A DNA stretch of 64,000 nt from Henricia sp. BOLD:AAB3569 (lineage: Eukaryota; Echinodermata; Asteroidea; Spinulosida; Echinasteridae). A program made the translations under genes and the position numbers. The stretch is taken from NCBI GenBank assembly GCA_037783545.1, contig JBBELK010001477.1, positions 62,001 through 126,000 of the forward strand, in the 5' to 3' direction. Positions 9,484 through 22,950 of the stretch are shown piece after piece. The notes beneath the pieces were generated by a model. It saw nothing but the letters and a program-made list of their open reading frames with translations, was not told where the DNA came from and did not search any database. How positions within the stretch are numbered: the stretch's first letter is position 1; every line of letters starts with the position of its first letter.

Positions 9484-10302
9484 GTGTGTCCCAAATGCCG
9501 GCAAATTTGGAAATCAAGGAATTTTCCAACCAACTTCAAATTTTGCATGCTCCAAACTGTATATATTCCGCACTTGTCATGCAAAATTGATAGATTTCCG
9601 CTGGGAAATGACGGAGAAATTTCAGAGTTTAGGGAAAACGGAGCTCGGCTGCGTGGTTATTCCCCTAACCGTGGCTGTTGGGACACCCTGCGCCGCGCTG
9701 GTGTACATTTGTACGGCCGTTGACTCACCCCAGATTGTGACGGGAATTAGGTCAAAGTGTGTCCCAAATGCCGGCAAATTTGGAAATCAAGGAATTTTCC
9801 AACCAACTTCAAATTTTGCATGCTCCAAACTGTATATATTCCGCACTTGTCATGCAAAATTGATAGATTTCCGCTGGGAAATGACGGAGAAATTTCAGAG
9901 TTTAGGGAAAACGGAGCTCGGCTGCGTGGTTATTCCCCTAACCGTGGCTGTTGGGACACCCTGCGCCGCGCTGGTGTACATTTGTACGGCCGTTGACTCA
10001 CCCCAGATTGTGACGGGAATTAGGTCAAAGTGTGTCCCAAATGCCGGCAAATTTGGAAATCAAGGAATTTTCCAACCAACTTCAAATTTTGCATGCTCCA
10101 AACTGTATATATTCCGCACTTGTCATGCAAAATTGACAGATTTTCGCTGGGAAATGACGGATAAATTTCAGAGTTTAGGGAAAACGGAGCTCGGCTGCGT
10201 GGTTATTCCCCTAACCGTGGCTGTTGGGACACCCTGCGCCGCGCTGGTGTACATTTGTACGGCCGTTGACTCACCCCAGATTGTGACGGGAATTAGGTCA
10301 AA
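9484..10302. repeat. A-A-B trimer
   Basis: Monomers at 9484 and 9757 are both A and both have GATAGATTTCCGC instead of GATAGATTTTCGC. This marks a single-monomer duplication; a GATAAATTT monomer at 10030 follows. Confidence 0.85.
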
Positions 10303-10848
10303 GTGTGTCCCAAATGCCGGCAAATTTGGAAATCAAGGAATTGTCCAACCAACTTCAAATTTTGCATGCTCCAAACTGTATATATTCCGCACTTGTCATG
10401 CAAAATTGATAGATTTTCGCTGGGAAATGACGGAGAAATTTCAGAGTTTAGGGAAAACGGAGCTCGGCTGCGTGGTTATTCCCCAAACCGTGGCTGTTGG
10501 GACACCCTGCGCCGCGCTGGTGTACATTTGTACGGCCGTTGACTCACCCCAGATTGTGACGGGAATTAGGTCAAAGTGTGTCCCAAATGCCGGCAAATTT
10601 GGAAATCAAGGAATTTTCCAACCAACTTCAAATTTTGCATGCTCCAAACTGTATATATTCCGCACTTGTCATGCAAAATTGACAGATTTTCGCTGGGAAA
10701 TGACGGATAAATTTTAGAGTTTAGGGAAAACGGAGCTCGGCTGCGTGGTTATTCCCCTAACCGTGGCTGTTGGGACACCCTGCGCCGCGCTGGTGTACAT
10801 TTGTACGGCCGTTGACTCACCCCAGATTGTGACGGGAATTAGGTCAAA
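10303..10848. repeat. A-D dimer, shortened relative of 5638-6735
   Basis: The 10303 monomer carries AATTGTCC (a Q marker on an A monomer) and CCCCAAACC (10485). The 10576 monomer has TAG at 10715-10717. The two latter markers are 782 bp apart in the left relative and 230 bp here, exactly 552 bp (one C-D pair) less. Confidence 0.85.
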
Positions 10849-11946
10849 GTGTGTCCCAAATGCCGGCAAATTTGGAAATCAAGGAATTTTCCAACCAACT
10901 TCAAATTTTGCATGCTCCAAACTGTATATATTCCGCACTTGTCATGCAAAATTGATAGATTTTCGCTGGGAAATGACGGAGAAATTTCAGAGTTTAGGGA
11001 AAACGGAGCTCGGCTGCGTGGTTATTCCCCTAACCGTGGCTGTTGGGACACCCTGCGCCGCGCTGGTGTACATTTGTACGGCCGTTGACTCACCCCAGAT
11101 TGTGACGGGAATTAGGTCAAAGTGTGTCCCAAATGCCGGCAAATTTGGAAATCAAGGAATTTTCCAACCAACTTCAAATTTTGCATGCTCCAAACTGTAT
11201 ATATTCCGCACTTGTCATGCAAAATTGACAGATTTTCGCTGGGAAATGACGGATAAATTTCAGAGTTTAGGGAAAACGGAGCTCGGCTGCGTGGTTATTC
11301 CCCTAACCGTGGCTGTTGGGACACCCTGCGCCGCGCTGGTGTACATTTGTACGGCCGTTGACTCACCCCAGATTGTGACGGGAATTAGGTCAAAGTGTGT
11401 CCCAAAAGCCGGCAAATTTGGAAATCAAGGAATTTTCCAACCAACTTCAAATTTTGCATGCTCCAAACTGTATATATTCCGCACTTGTCATGCAAAATTG
11501 ACAGATTTTCGCTGGGAAATGACGGAGACATTTCAGAGTTTAGGGAAAACGAAGCTCGGCTGCGTGGTTATTCCCCTAACCGTGGCTGTTGGGACACCCT
11601 GCGCATGCGCCGCGCTGGTGTACATTTGTACGGCCGTTGACTCACCCCAGATTGTGACGGGAATTAGGTCAAAGTGTGTCCCAAATGCCGGCAAATTTGG
11701 AAATCAAGGAATTTTCCAACCAACTTCAAATTTTGCATGCTCCAAACTGTATATATTCCGCACTTGTCATGCAAAATTGACAGATTTTCGCTGGGAAATG
11801 ACGGATAAATTTCAGAGTTCAGGGAAAACGGAGCTCGGCTGCGTGGTTATTCCCCTAACCGTGGCTGTTGGGACACCCTGCGCCGCGCTGGTGTACATTT
11901 GTACGGCCGTTGACTCACCCCAGATTGTGACGGGAATTAGGTCAAA
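10849..11946. repeat. A-B-C-D tetramer, copy 6
   Basis: Second-copy counterpart of 6736-7833, with CCCAAAAGCC and AGTTCAGGG but without the 6930 change. Confidence 0.9.
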
Positions 11947-13044
11947 GTGTGTCCCAAATGCCGGCAAATTTGGAAATCAAGGAATTTTCCAACCAACTTC
12001 AAATTTTGCATGCTCCAAACTGTATATATTCCGCACTTGTCATGCAAAATTGATAGATTTTCGCTGGGAAATGACGGAGAAATTTCAGAGTTTAGGGAAA
12101 ACGGAGCTCGGCTGCGTGGTTATTCCCCTAACCGTGGCTGTTGGGACACCCTGCGCCGCGCTGGTGTACATTTGTACGGCCGTTGACTCACCCCAGATTG
12201 TGACGGGAATTAGGTCAAAGTGTGTCCCAAATGCCGGCAAATTTGGAAATCAAGGAATTTTCCAACCAACTTCAAATTTTGCATGCTCCAAACTGTATAT
12301 ATTCCGCACTTGTCATGCAAAATTGACAGATTTTCGCTGGGAAATGACGGATAAATTTCAGAGTTTAGGGAAAACGGAGCTCGGCTGCGTGGTTATTCCC
12401 CTAACCGTGGCTGTTGGGACACCCTGCGCCGCGCTGGTGTACATTTGTACGGCCGTTGACTCACCCCAGATTGGGACGGGAATTAGGTCAAAGTGTGTCC
12501 CAAAAGCCGGCAAATTTGGAAATCAAGGAATTTTCCAACCAACTTCAAATTTTGCATGCTCCAAACTGTATATATTCCGCACTTGTCATGCAAAATTGAC
12601 AGATTTTCGCTGGGAAATGACGGAGACATTTCAGAGTTTAGGGAAAACGAAGCTCGGCTGCGTGGTTATTCCCCTAACCGTGGCTGTTGGGACACCCTGC
12701 GCATGCGCCGCGCTGGTGTACATTTGTACGGCCGTTGACTCACCCCAGATTGTGACGGGAATTAGGTCAAAGTGTGTCCCAAATGCCGGCAAATTTGGAA
12801 ATCAAGGAATTTTCCAACCAACTTCAAATTTTGCATGCTCCAAACTGTATATATTCCGCACTTGTCATGCAAAATTGACAGATTTTCGCTGGGAAATGAC
12901 GGATAAATTTCAGAGTTCAGGGAAAACGGAGCTCGGCTGCGTGGTTATTCCCCTAACCGTGGCTGTTGGGACACCCTGCGCCGCGCTGGTTGTCATTTGT
13001 ACGGCCGTTGACTCACCCCAGATTGTGACGGGAATTAGGTCAAA
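11947..13044. repeat. A-B-C-D tetramer, copy 7
   Basis: Counterpart of 7834-8931. A private T-to-G change at 12474 (ATTGGGACGG) distinguishes it. Confidence 0.9.
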
Positions 13045-14415
13045 GTGTGTCCCAAATGCCGGCAAATTTGGAAATCAAGGAATTTTCCAACCAACTTCAA
13101 ATTTTGCATGCTCCAAACTGTATATATTCCGCACTTGTCATGCAAAATTGACAGATTTTCGCTGGGAAATGACGGAGACATTTCAGAGTTTAGGGAAAAC
13201 GAAGCTCGGCTGCGTGGTTATTCCCCTAACCGTGGCTGTTGGGACACCCTGCGCATGCGCCGCGCTGGTGTACATTTGTACGGCCGTTGACTCACCCCAG
13301 ATTGTGACGGGAATTAGGTCAAAGTGTGTCCCAAATGCCGGCAAATTTGGAAATCAAGGAATTTTCCAACCAACTTCAAATTTTGCATGCTCCAAACTGT
13401 ATATATTCCGCACTTGTCATGCAAAATTGACAGATTTTCGCTGGGAAATGACGGATAAATTTCAGAGTTTAGGGAAAACGGAGCTCGGCTGCGTGGTTAT
13501 TCCCCTAACCGTGGCTGTTGGGACACCCTGCGCCGCGCTGGTGTACATTTGTACGGCCGTTGACTCACCCCAGATTGTGACGGGAATTAGGTCAAAGTGT
13601 GTCCCAAATGCCGGCAAATTTGGAAATCAAGGAATTTTCCAACCAACTTCAAATTTTGCATGCTCCAAACTGTATATATTCCGCACTTGTCATGCAAAAT
13701 TGATAGATTTCCGCTGGGAAATGACGGAGAAATTTCAGAGTTTAGGGAAAACGGAGCTCGGCTGCGTGGTTATTCCCCTAACCGTGGCTGTTGGGACACC
13801 CTGCGCCGCGCTGGTGTACATTTGTACGGCCGTTGACTCACCCCAGATTGTGACGGGAATTAGGTCAAAGTGTGTCCCAAATGCCGGCAAATTTGGAAAT
13901 CAAGGAATTTTCCAACCAACTTCAAATTTTGCATGCTCCAAACTGTATATATTCCGCACTTGTCATGCAAAATTGATAGATTTCCGCTGGGAAATGACGG
14001 AGAAATTTCAGAGTTTAGGGAAAACGGAGCTCGGCTGCGTGGTTATTCCCCTAACCGTGGCTGTTGGGACACCCTGCGCCGCGCTGGTGTACATTTGTAC
14101 GGCCGTTGACTCACCCCAGATTGTGACGGGAATTAGGTCAAAGTGTGTCCCAAATGCCGGCAAATTTGGAAATCAAGGAATTTTCCAACCAACTTCAAAT
14201 TTTGCATGCTCCAAACTGTATATATTCCGCACTTGTCATGCAAAATTGACAGATTTTCGCTGGGAAATGACGGATAAATTTCAGAGTTTAGGGAAAACGG
14301 AGCTCGGCTGCGTGGTTATTCCCCTAACCGTGGCTGTTGGGACACCCTGCGCCGCGCTGGTGTACATTTGTACGGCCGTTGACTCACCCCAGATTGTGAC
14401 GGGAATTAGGTCAAA
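13045..14415. repeat. C-D dimer plus A-A-B trimer, end of the duplicated segment
   Basis: Monomers at 13045, 13324, 13597, 13870 and 14143 match 8932-10302 one for one, including the paired GATAGATTTCCGC. The correspondence with the first copy ends here. Confidence 0.85.
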
Positions 14416-16077
14416 GTGTGTCCCAAATGCCGGCAAATTTGGAAATCAAGGAATTTTCCAACCAACTTCAAATTTTGAATGCTCCAAACTGTATATATTC
14501 CGCACTTGTCATGCAAAATTGACAGATTTTCGCTGGGAAATGACGGAGACATTTCAGAGTTTAGGGAAAACGAAGCTCGGCTGCGTGGTTATTCCCCTAA
14601 CCGTGGCTGTTGGGACACCCTGCGCATGCGCCGCGCTGGTGTACATTTGTACGGCCGTTGACTCACCCCAGATTGTGACGGGAATTAGGTCAAAGTGTGT
14701 CCCAAATGCCGGCAAATTTGGAAATCAAGGAATTTTCCAACCAACTTCAAATTTTGCATGCTCCAAACTGTATATATTCCGCACTTGTCATGCAAAATTG
14801 ACAGATTTTCGCTGGGAAATGACGGAGAAATTTCAGAGTTTAGGGAAAACGGAGCTCGGCTGCGTGGTTATTCCCCTAACCGTGGCTGTTGGGACACCCT
14901 GCGCATGCGCCGCGCTGGTGTACATTTGTACGGCGGTTGACTCACCCCAGATTGTGACGGGAATTAGGTCAAAGTGTGTCCCAAATGCCGGCAAATTTGG
15001 AAATCAAGGAATTGTCCAACCAACTTCAAATTTTGCATGCTCCAAACTGTATATATTCCGCACTTGTCATGCAAAATTGACAGATTTTCGCTGGGAAATG
15101 ACGGAGACATTTCAGAGTTTAGGGAAAACGGAGCTCGGCTGCGTGGTTATTCCCCTAACCGTGGCTGTTGGGACACCATGCGCATGCGCCGCGCTGGTGT
15201 ACATTTGTACGGCCGTTGACTCAACCCAGATTGTGACGGGAATTAGGTCAAAGTGTGTCCCAAATGCCGGCAAATTTGGAAATCAAGGAATTTTCCAACC
15301 AACTTCAAATTTTGCATGCTCCAAACTGTATATATTCCGCACTTGTCATGCAAAATTGACAGATTTTCGCTGGGAAATGACGGAGAAATTTCAGAGTTTA
15401 GGGAAAACGGAGCTCGGCTGCGTGGTTATTCCCCTAACCGTGGCTGTTGGGACACCCTGCGCCGCGCTGGTGTACATTTGTACGGCCGTTGACTCACCCC
15501 AGATTGTGACGGGAATTAGGTCAAAGTGTGTCCCAAATGCCGGCAAATTTGGAAATCAAGGAATTTTCCAACCAACTTCAAATTTTGCATGCTCCAAACT
15601 GTATATATTTCGCACTTGTCATGCAAAATTGACAGATTTTCGCTGGGAAATGACGGAGAAATTTCAGAGTTTAGGGAAAACGGAGCTCGGCTGCGTGGTT
15701 ATTCCCCTAACCGTGGCTGTTGGGACACCCTGCGCATGCGCCGCGCTGGTGTACATTTGTACGGCCGTTGACTCACCCCAGATTGTGACGGGAATTAGGT
15801 CAAAGTGTGTCCCAAATGCCGGCAAATTTGGAAATCAAGGAATTTTCCAACCAACTTCAAATTTTGCATGCTCCAAACTGTATATATTCCGCACTTGTCA
15901 TGCAAAATTGACAGATTTTCGCTAGGAAATAACGGAGAAATTTCAGAGTTTAGGGAAAACGGAGCTCGGCTGCGTGGTTATTCCCCTAACCGTGGCTGTT
16001 GGGACACCCTGCGCCGCGCTGGTGTACATTTGTACGGCCGTTGACTCACCCCAGATTGTGACGGGAATTAGGTCAAA
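14416..16077. repeat. C-E-Q-T-S-Z hexamer, copy 1 (1,662 bp, complete)
   Basis: Monomers at 14416 (C, with private TTGAATG), 14695 (E, ACGGCGGTTG), 14974 (Q, AATTGTCC, ACACCATGCGC, ACTCAACCC), 15253 (T), 15526 (S, TATATTTCGC) and 15805 (Z, TAG at 15923-15925 followed by AATAACGG). Confidence 0.9.
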
Positions 16078-17460
16078 GTGTGTCCCAAATGCCGGCAAAT
16101 TTGGAAATCAAGGAATTTTCCAACCAACTTCAAATTTTGCATGCTCCAAACTGTATATATTCCGCACTTGTCATGCAAAATTGACAGATTTTCGCTGGGA
16201 AATGACGGAGACATTTCAGAGTTTAGGGAAAACGAAGCTCGGCTGCGTGGTTATTCCCCTAACCGTGGCTGTTGGGACACCCTGCGCATGCGCCGCGCTG
16301 GTGTACATTTGTACGGCCGTTGACTCACCCCAGATTGTGACGGGAATTAGGTCAAAGTGTGTCCCAAATGCCGGCAAATTTGGAAATCAAGGAATTGTCC
16401 AACCAACTTCAAATTTTGCATGCTCCAAACTGTATATATTCCGCACTTGTCATGCAAAATTGACAGATTTTCGCTGGGAAATGACGGAGACATTTCAGAG
16501 TTTAGGGAAAACGGAGCTCGGCTGCGTGGTTATTCCCCTAACCGTGGCTGTTGGGACACCATGCGCATGCGCCGCGCTGGTGTACATTTGTACGGCCGTT
16601 GACTCAACCCAGATTGTGACGGGAATTAGGTCAAAGTGTGTCCCAAATGCCGGCAAATTTGGAAATCAAGGAATTTTCCAACCAACTTCAAATTTTGCAT
16701 GCTCCAAACTGTATATATTCCGCACTTGTCATGCAAAATTGACAGATTTTCGCTGGGAAATGACGGATAAATTTCAGAGTTTAGGGAAAACGGAGCTCGG
16801 CTGCGTGGTTATTCCCCTAACCGTGGCTGTTGGGACACCCTGCGCCGCGCTGGTGTACATTTGTACGGCCGTTGACTCACCCCAGATTGTGACGGGAATT
16901 AGGTCAAAGTGTGTCCCAAATGCCGGCAAATTTGGAAATCAAGGAATTTTCCAACCAACTTCAAATTTTGCATGCTCCAAACTGTATATATTTCGCACTT
17001 GTCATGCAAAATTGACAGATTTTCGCTGGGAAATGACGGAGAAATTTCAGAGTTTAGGGAAAACGGAGCTCGGCTGCGTGGTTATTCCCCTAACCGTGGC
17101 TGTTGGGACACCCTGCGCATGCGCCGCGCTGGTGTACATTTGTACGGCCGTTGACTCACCCCAGATTGTGACGGGAATTAGGTCAAAGTGTGTCCCAAAT
17201 GCCGGCAAATTTGGAAATCAAGGAATTTTCCAACCAACTTCAAATTTTGCATGCTCCAAACTGTATATATTCCGCACTTGTCATGCAAAATTGACAGATT
17301 TTCGCTAGGAAATGACGGAGAAATTTCAGAGTTTAGGGAAAACGGAGCTCGGCTGCGTGGTTATTCCCCTAACCGTGGCTGTTGGGACACCCTGCGCCGC
17401 GCTGGTGTACATTTGTACGGCCGTTGACTCACCCCAGATTGTGACGGGAATTAGGTCAAA
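16078..17460. repeat. C-Q-T-S-Z block (hexamer lacking E)
   Basis: Monomers at 16078, 16357, 16636, 16909 and 17188, total 1,383 bp. The T monomer is the GATAAATTT form. Z carries TAG at 17306-17308. Loss of exactly one monomer suggests unequal exchange in register. Confidence 0.88.
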
Positions 17461-18285
17461 GTGTGTCCCAAATGCCGGCAAATTTGGAAATCAAGGAATT
17501 TTCCAACCAACTTCAAATTTTGCATGCTCCAAACTGTATATATTCCGCACTTGTCATGCAAAATTGACAGATTTTCGCTGGGAAATGACGGATAAATTTC
17601 AGAGTTTAGGGAAAACGGAGCTCGGCTGCGTGGTTATTCCCCTAACCGTGGCTGTTGGGACACCCTGCGCCGCGCTGGTGTACATTTGTACGGCCGTTGA
17701 CTCACCCCAGATTGTGACGGGAATTAGGTCAAAGTGTGTCCCAAATGCCGGCAAATTTGGAAATCAAGGAATTTTCCAACCAACTTCAAATTTTGCATGC
17801 TCCAAACTGTATATATTCCGCACTTGTCATGCAAAATTGACAGATTTTCGCTGGGAAATGACGGAGACATTTCAGAGTTTAGGGAAAACGAAGCTCGGCT
17901 GCGTGGTTATTCCCCTAACCGTGGCTGTTGGGACACCCTGCGCATGCGCCGCGCTGGTGTACATTTGTACGGCCGTTGACTCACCCCAGATTGTGACGGG
18001 AATTAGGTCAAAGTGTGTCCCAAATGCCGGCAAATTTGGAAATCAAGGAATTTTCCAACCAACTTCAAATTTTGCATGCTCCAAACTGTATATATTCCGC
18101 ACTTGTCATGCAAAATTGACAGATTTTCGCTGGGAAATGACGGATAAATTTCAGAGTTTAGGGAAAACGGAGCTCGGCTGCGTGGTTATTCCCCTAACCG
18201 TGGCTGTTGGGACACCCTGCGCCGCGCTGGTGTACATTTGTACGGCCGTTGACTCACCCCAGATTGTGACGGGAATTAGGTCAAA
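17461..18285. repeat. B-C-D trimer
   Basis: Monomers at 17461, 17734 and 18013, an A-B-C-D tetramer without A. The Z monomer of the previous block takes the place of A. Confidence 0.85.
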
Positions 18286-19383
18286 GTGTGTCCCAAATGC
18301 CGGCAAATTTGGAAATCAAGGAATTTTCCAACCAACTTCAAATTTTGCATGCTCCAAACTGTATATATTCCGCACTTGTCATGCAAAATTGATAGATTTT
18401 CGCTGGGAAATGACGGAGAAATTTCAGAGTTTAGGGAAAACGGAGCTCGGCTGCGTGGTTATTCCCCTAACCGTGGCTGTTGGGACACCCTGCGCCGCGC
18501 TGGTGTACATTTGTACGGCCGTTGACTCACCCCATATTGTGACGGGAATTAGGTCAAAGTGTGTCCCAAATGCCGGCAAATTTGGAAATCAAGGAATTTT
18601 CCAACCAACTTCAAATTTTGCATGCTCCAAACTGTATATATTCCGCACTTGTCATGCAAAATTGACAGATTTTCGCTGGGAAATGACGGATAAATTTCAG
18701 AGTTTAGGGAAAACGGAGCTCGGCTGCGTGGTTATTCCCCTAACCGTGGCTGTTGGGACACCCTGCGCCGCGCTGGTGTACATTTGTACGGCCGTTGACT
18801 AACCCCAGATTGAGACGGGAATTAGGTCAAAGTGTGTCCCAAATGCCGGCAAATTTGGAAATCAAGGAATTTTCCAACCAACTTCAAATTTTGCATGCTC
18901 CAAACTGTATATATTCCGCACTTGTCATGCAAAATTGACAGATTTTCGCTGGGAAATGACGGAGACATTTCAGAGTTTAGGGAAAACGAAGCTCGGCTGC
19001 GTGGTTATTCCCCTAACCGTGGCTGTTGGGACACCCTGCGCATGCGCCGCGCTGGTGTACATTTGTACGGCCGTTGACTCACCCCAGATTGTGACGGGAA
19101 TTAGGTCAAAGTGTGTCCCAAATGCCGGCAAATTTGGAAATCAAGGAATTTTCCAACCAACTTCAAATTTTGCATGCTCCAAACTGTATATATTCCGCAC
19201 TTGTCATGCAAAATTGACAGATTTTCGCTGGGAAATGACGGATAAATTTCAGAGTTTAGGGAAAACGGAGCTCGGCTGCGTGGTTATTCCCCTAACCGTG
19301 GCTGTTGGGACACCCTGCGCCGCGCTGGTGTACATTTGTACGGCCGTTGACTCACCCCAGATTGTGACGGGAATTAGGTCAAA
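18286..19383. repeat. A-B-C-D tetramer, copy 8
   Basis: Private markers are CCCATATTG at 18535, TAA at 18800-18802 (GACTAACCCC) and ATTGAGACGGG at 18813. The first and third recur exactly 1,098 bp later, at 19633 and 19911, so this unit was duplicated recently; the TAA arose after duplication. Confidence 0.9.
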
Positions 19384-19929
19384 GTGTGTCCCAAATGCCG
19401 GCAAATTTGGAAATCAAGGAATTTTCCAACCAACTTCAAATTTTGCATGCTCCAAACTGTATATATTCCGCACTTGTCATGCAAAATTGATAGATTTTCG
19501 CTGGGAAATGACGGAAAAATTTCAGAGTTTAGGGAAAACGGAGCTCGGCTGCGTGGTTATTCCCCTAACCGTGGCTGTTGGGACACCCTGCGCCGCGCTG
19601 GTGTACATTTGTACGGCCGTTGACTCACCCCATATTGTGACGGGAATTAGGTCAAAGTGTGTCCCAAATGCCGGCAAATTTGGAAATCAAGGAATTTTCC
19701 AACCAACTTCAAATTTTGCATGCTCCAAACTGTATATATTCCGCACTTGTCATGCAAAATTGACAGATTTTCGCTGGGAAATGACGGATAAATTTCAGAG
19801 TTTAGGGAAAACGGAGCTCGGCTGCGTGGTTATTCCCCTAACCGTGGCTGTTGGGACACCCTGCGCCGCGCTGGTGTACATTTGTACGGCCGTTGACTCA
19901 CCCCAGATTGAGACGGGAATTAGGTCAAA
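19384..19929. repeat. A-B dimer
   Basis: Monomers at 19384 (GGAAAAATTT) and 19657. They carry the CCCATATTG and ATTGAGACGGG markers shared with the tetramer to the left, but the next monomer is A rather than C. Confidence 0.85.
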
Positions 19930-21027
19930 GTGTGTCCCAAATGCCGGCAAATTTGGAAATCAAGGAATTTTCCAACCAACTTCAAATTTTGCATGCTCCA
20001 AACTGTATATATTGCGCACTTGTCATGCAAAATTGATAGATTTTCGCTGGGAAATGACGGAGAAATTTCAGAGTTTAGGGAAAACGGAGCTCGGCTGCGT
20101 GGTTATTCCCCTAACCGTGGCTGTTGGGACACCCTGCGCCGCGCTGGTGTACATTTGTACGGCCGTTGACTCACCCCAGATTGTGACGGGAATTAGGTCA
20201 AAGTGTGTCCCAAATGCCGGCAAATTTGGAAATCAAGGAATTTTCCAACCAACTTCAAATTTTGCATGCTCCAAACTGTATATATTCCGCACTTGTCATG
20301 CAAAATTGACAGATTTTCGCTGGGAAATGACGGATAAATTTCAGAGTTTAGGGAAAACGGAGCTCGGCTGCGTGGTTATTCCCCTAACCGTGGCTGTTGG
20401 GACACCCTGCGCCGCGCTGGTTGTCATTTGTACGGCCGTTGACTCACCCCAGATTGTGACGGGAGTTAGGTCAAAGTGTGTCCCAAATGCCGGCAAATTT
20501 GGAAATCAAGGAATTTTCCAACCAACTTCAAATTTTGCATGCTCCAAACTGTATATATTCCGCACTTGTCATGCAAAATTGACAGATTTTCGCTGGGAAA
20601 TGACGGAGACATTTCAGAGTTTAGGGAAAACGAAGCTCGGCTGCGTGGTTATTCCCCTAACCGTGGCTGTTGGGACACCCTGCGCATGCGCCGCGCTGGT
20701 GTACATTTGTACGGCCGTTGACTCACCCCAGATTGTGACGGGAATTAGGTCAAAGTGTGTCCCAAATGCCGGCAAATTTGGAAATCAAGGAATTTTCCAA
20801 CCAACTTCAAATTTTGCATGCTCCAAACTGTATATATTCCGCACTTGTCATGCAAAATTGACAGATTTTCGCTGGGAAATGACGGATAAATTTCAGAGTT
20901 TAGGGAAAACGGAGCTCGGCTGCGTGGTTATTCCCCTAACCGTGGCTGTTGGGACACCCTGCGCCGCGCTGGTGTACATTTGTACGGCCGTTGACTCACC
21001 CCAGATTGTGACGGGAATTAGGTCAAA
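19930..21027. repeat. A-B-C-D tetramer, copy 9
   Basis: Monomers at 19930 (TATTGCGCAC), 20203, 20476 (GGGAGTTAGG just upstream) and 20755. The B monomer ends with GGTTGTCATTT. Confidence 0.88.
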
Positions 21028-21852
21028 GTGTGTCCCAAATGCCGGCAAATTTGGAAATCAAGGAATTTTCCAACCAACTTCAAATTTTGCATGCTCCAAA
21101 CTGTATATATTCCGCACTTGTCATGCAAAATTGACAGATTTTCGCTGGGAAATGACGGAGACATTTCAGAGTTTAGGGAAAACGAAGCTCGGCTGCGTGG
21201 TTATTCCCCTAACCGTGGCTGTTGGGACACCCTGCGCATGCGCCGCGCTGGTGTACATTTGTACGGCCGTTGACTCACCCCAGATTGTGACGGGAATTAG
21301 GTCAAAGTGTGTCCCAAATGCCGGCAAATTTGGAAATCAAGGAATTTTCCAACCAACTTCAAATTTTGCATGCTCCAAACTGTATATATTCCGCACTTGT
21401 CATGCAAAATTGACAGATTTTCGCTGGGAAATGACGGATAAATTTCAGAGTTTAGGGAAAACGGAGCTCGGCTGCGTGGTTATTCCCCTAACCGTGGCTG
21501 TTGGGACACCCTGCGCCGCGCTGGTGTACATTTGTACGGCCGTTGACTCACCCCAGATTGTGACGGGAATTAGGTCAAAGTGTGTCCCAAATGCCGGCAA
21601 ATTTGGAAATCAAGGAATTTTCCAACCAACTTCAAATTTTGCATGCTCCAAACTGTATATATTCCGCACTTGTCATGCAAAATTGACAGATTTTCGCTGG
21701 GAAATGACGGATAAATTTCAGAGTTTAGGGAAAACGGAGCTCGGCTGCGTGGTTATTCCCCTAACCGTGGCTGTTGGGACACCCTGCGCCGCGCTGGTGT
21801 ACATTTGTACGGCCGTTGACTCACCCCAGATTGTGACGGGAATTAGGTCAAA
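21028..21852. repeat. C-D-D trimer
   Basis: Monomers at 21028, 21307 and 21580 (279+273+273). With the preceding tetramer this makes a seven-monomer, 1,923-bp unit whose first six monomers recur from 21853. Confidence 0.85.
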
Positions 21853-22950
21853 GTGTGTCCCAAATGCCGGCAAATTTGGAAATCAAGGAATTTTCCAACC
21901 AACTTCAAATTTTGCATGCTCCAAACTGTATATATTCCGCACTTGTCATGCAAAATTGATAGATTTTCGCTGGGAAATGACGGAGAAATTTCAGAGTTTA
22001 GGGAAAACGGAGCTCGGCTGCGTGGTTATTCCCCTAACCGTGGCTGTTGGGACACCCTGCGCCGCGCTGGTGTACATTTGTACGGCCGTTGACTCACCCC
22101 AGATTGTGACGGGAATTAGGTCAAAGTGTGTCCCAAATGCCGGCAAATTTGGAAATCAAGGAATTTTCCAACCAACTTCAAATTTTGCATGCTCCAAACT
22201 GTATATATTCCGCACTTGTCATGCAAAATTGACAGATTTTCGCTGGGAAATGACGGATAAATTTCAGAGTTTAGGGAAAACGGAGCTCGGCTGCGTGGTT
22301 ATTCCCCTAACCGTGGCTGTTGGGACACCCTGCGCCGCGCTGGTTGTCATTTGTACGGCCGTTGACTCACCCCAGATTGTGACGGGAATTAGGTCAAAGT
22401 GTGTCCCAAATGCCGGCAAATTTGGAAATCAAGGAATTTTCCAACCAACTTCAAATTTTGCATGCTCCAAACTGTATATATTCCGCACTTGTCATGCAAA
22501 ATTGACAGATTTTCGCTGGGAAATGACGGAGACATTTCAGAGTTTAGGGAAAACGAAGCTCGGCTGCGTGGTTATTCCCCTAACCGTGGCTGTTGGGACA
22601 CCCTGCGCATGCGCCGCGCTGGTGTACATTTGTACGGCCGTTGACTCACCCCAGATTGTGACGGGAATTAGGTCAAAGTGTGTCCCAAATGCCGGCAAAT
22701 TTGGAAATCAAGGAATTTTCCAACCAACTTCAAATTTTGCATGCTCCAAACTGTATATATTCCGCACTTGTCATGCAAAATTGACAGATTTTCGCTGGGA
22801 AATGACGGATAAATTTCAGAGTTTAGGGAAAACGGAGCTCGGCTGCGTGGTTATTCCCCTAACCGTGGCTGTTGGGACACCCTGCGCCGCGCTGGTGTAC
22901 ATTTGTACGGCCGTTGACTCACCCCAGATTGTGACGGGAATTAGGTCAAA
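21853..22950. repeat. A-B-C-D tetramer, copy 10
   Basis: Monomers at 21853, 22126, 22399 and 22678, the consensus form of the tetramer without private coding-frame changes. Confidence 0.9.

Noticed and set aside
10745-15925. 1,726-codon open reading frame (and similar ones at 6632-10717, 18935-23623, 49324-54288, 54292-59262) as giant repeat-protein genes
   Set aside because: They are the satellite read in its one stop-free frame. Starts fall right after chance stops, stops are recurrent monomer variants, the silent to missense ratio looks neutral, and no unique N- or C-terminal region exists.
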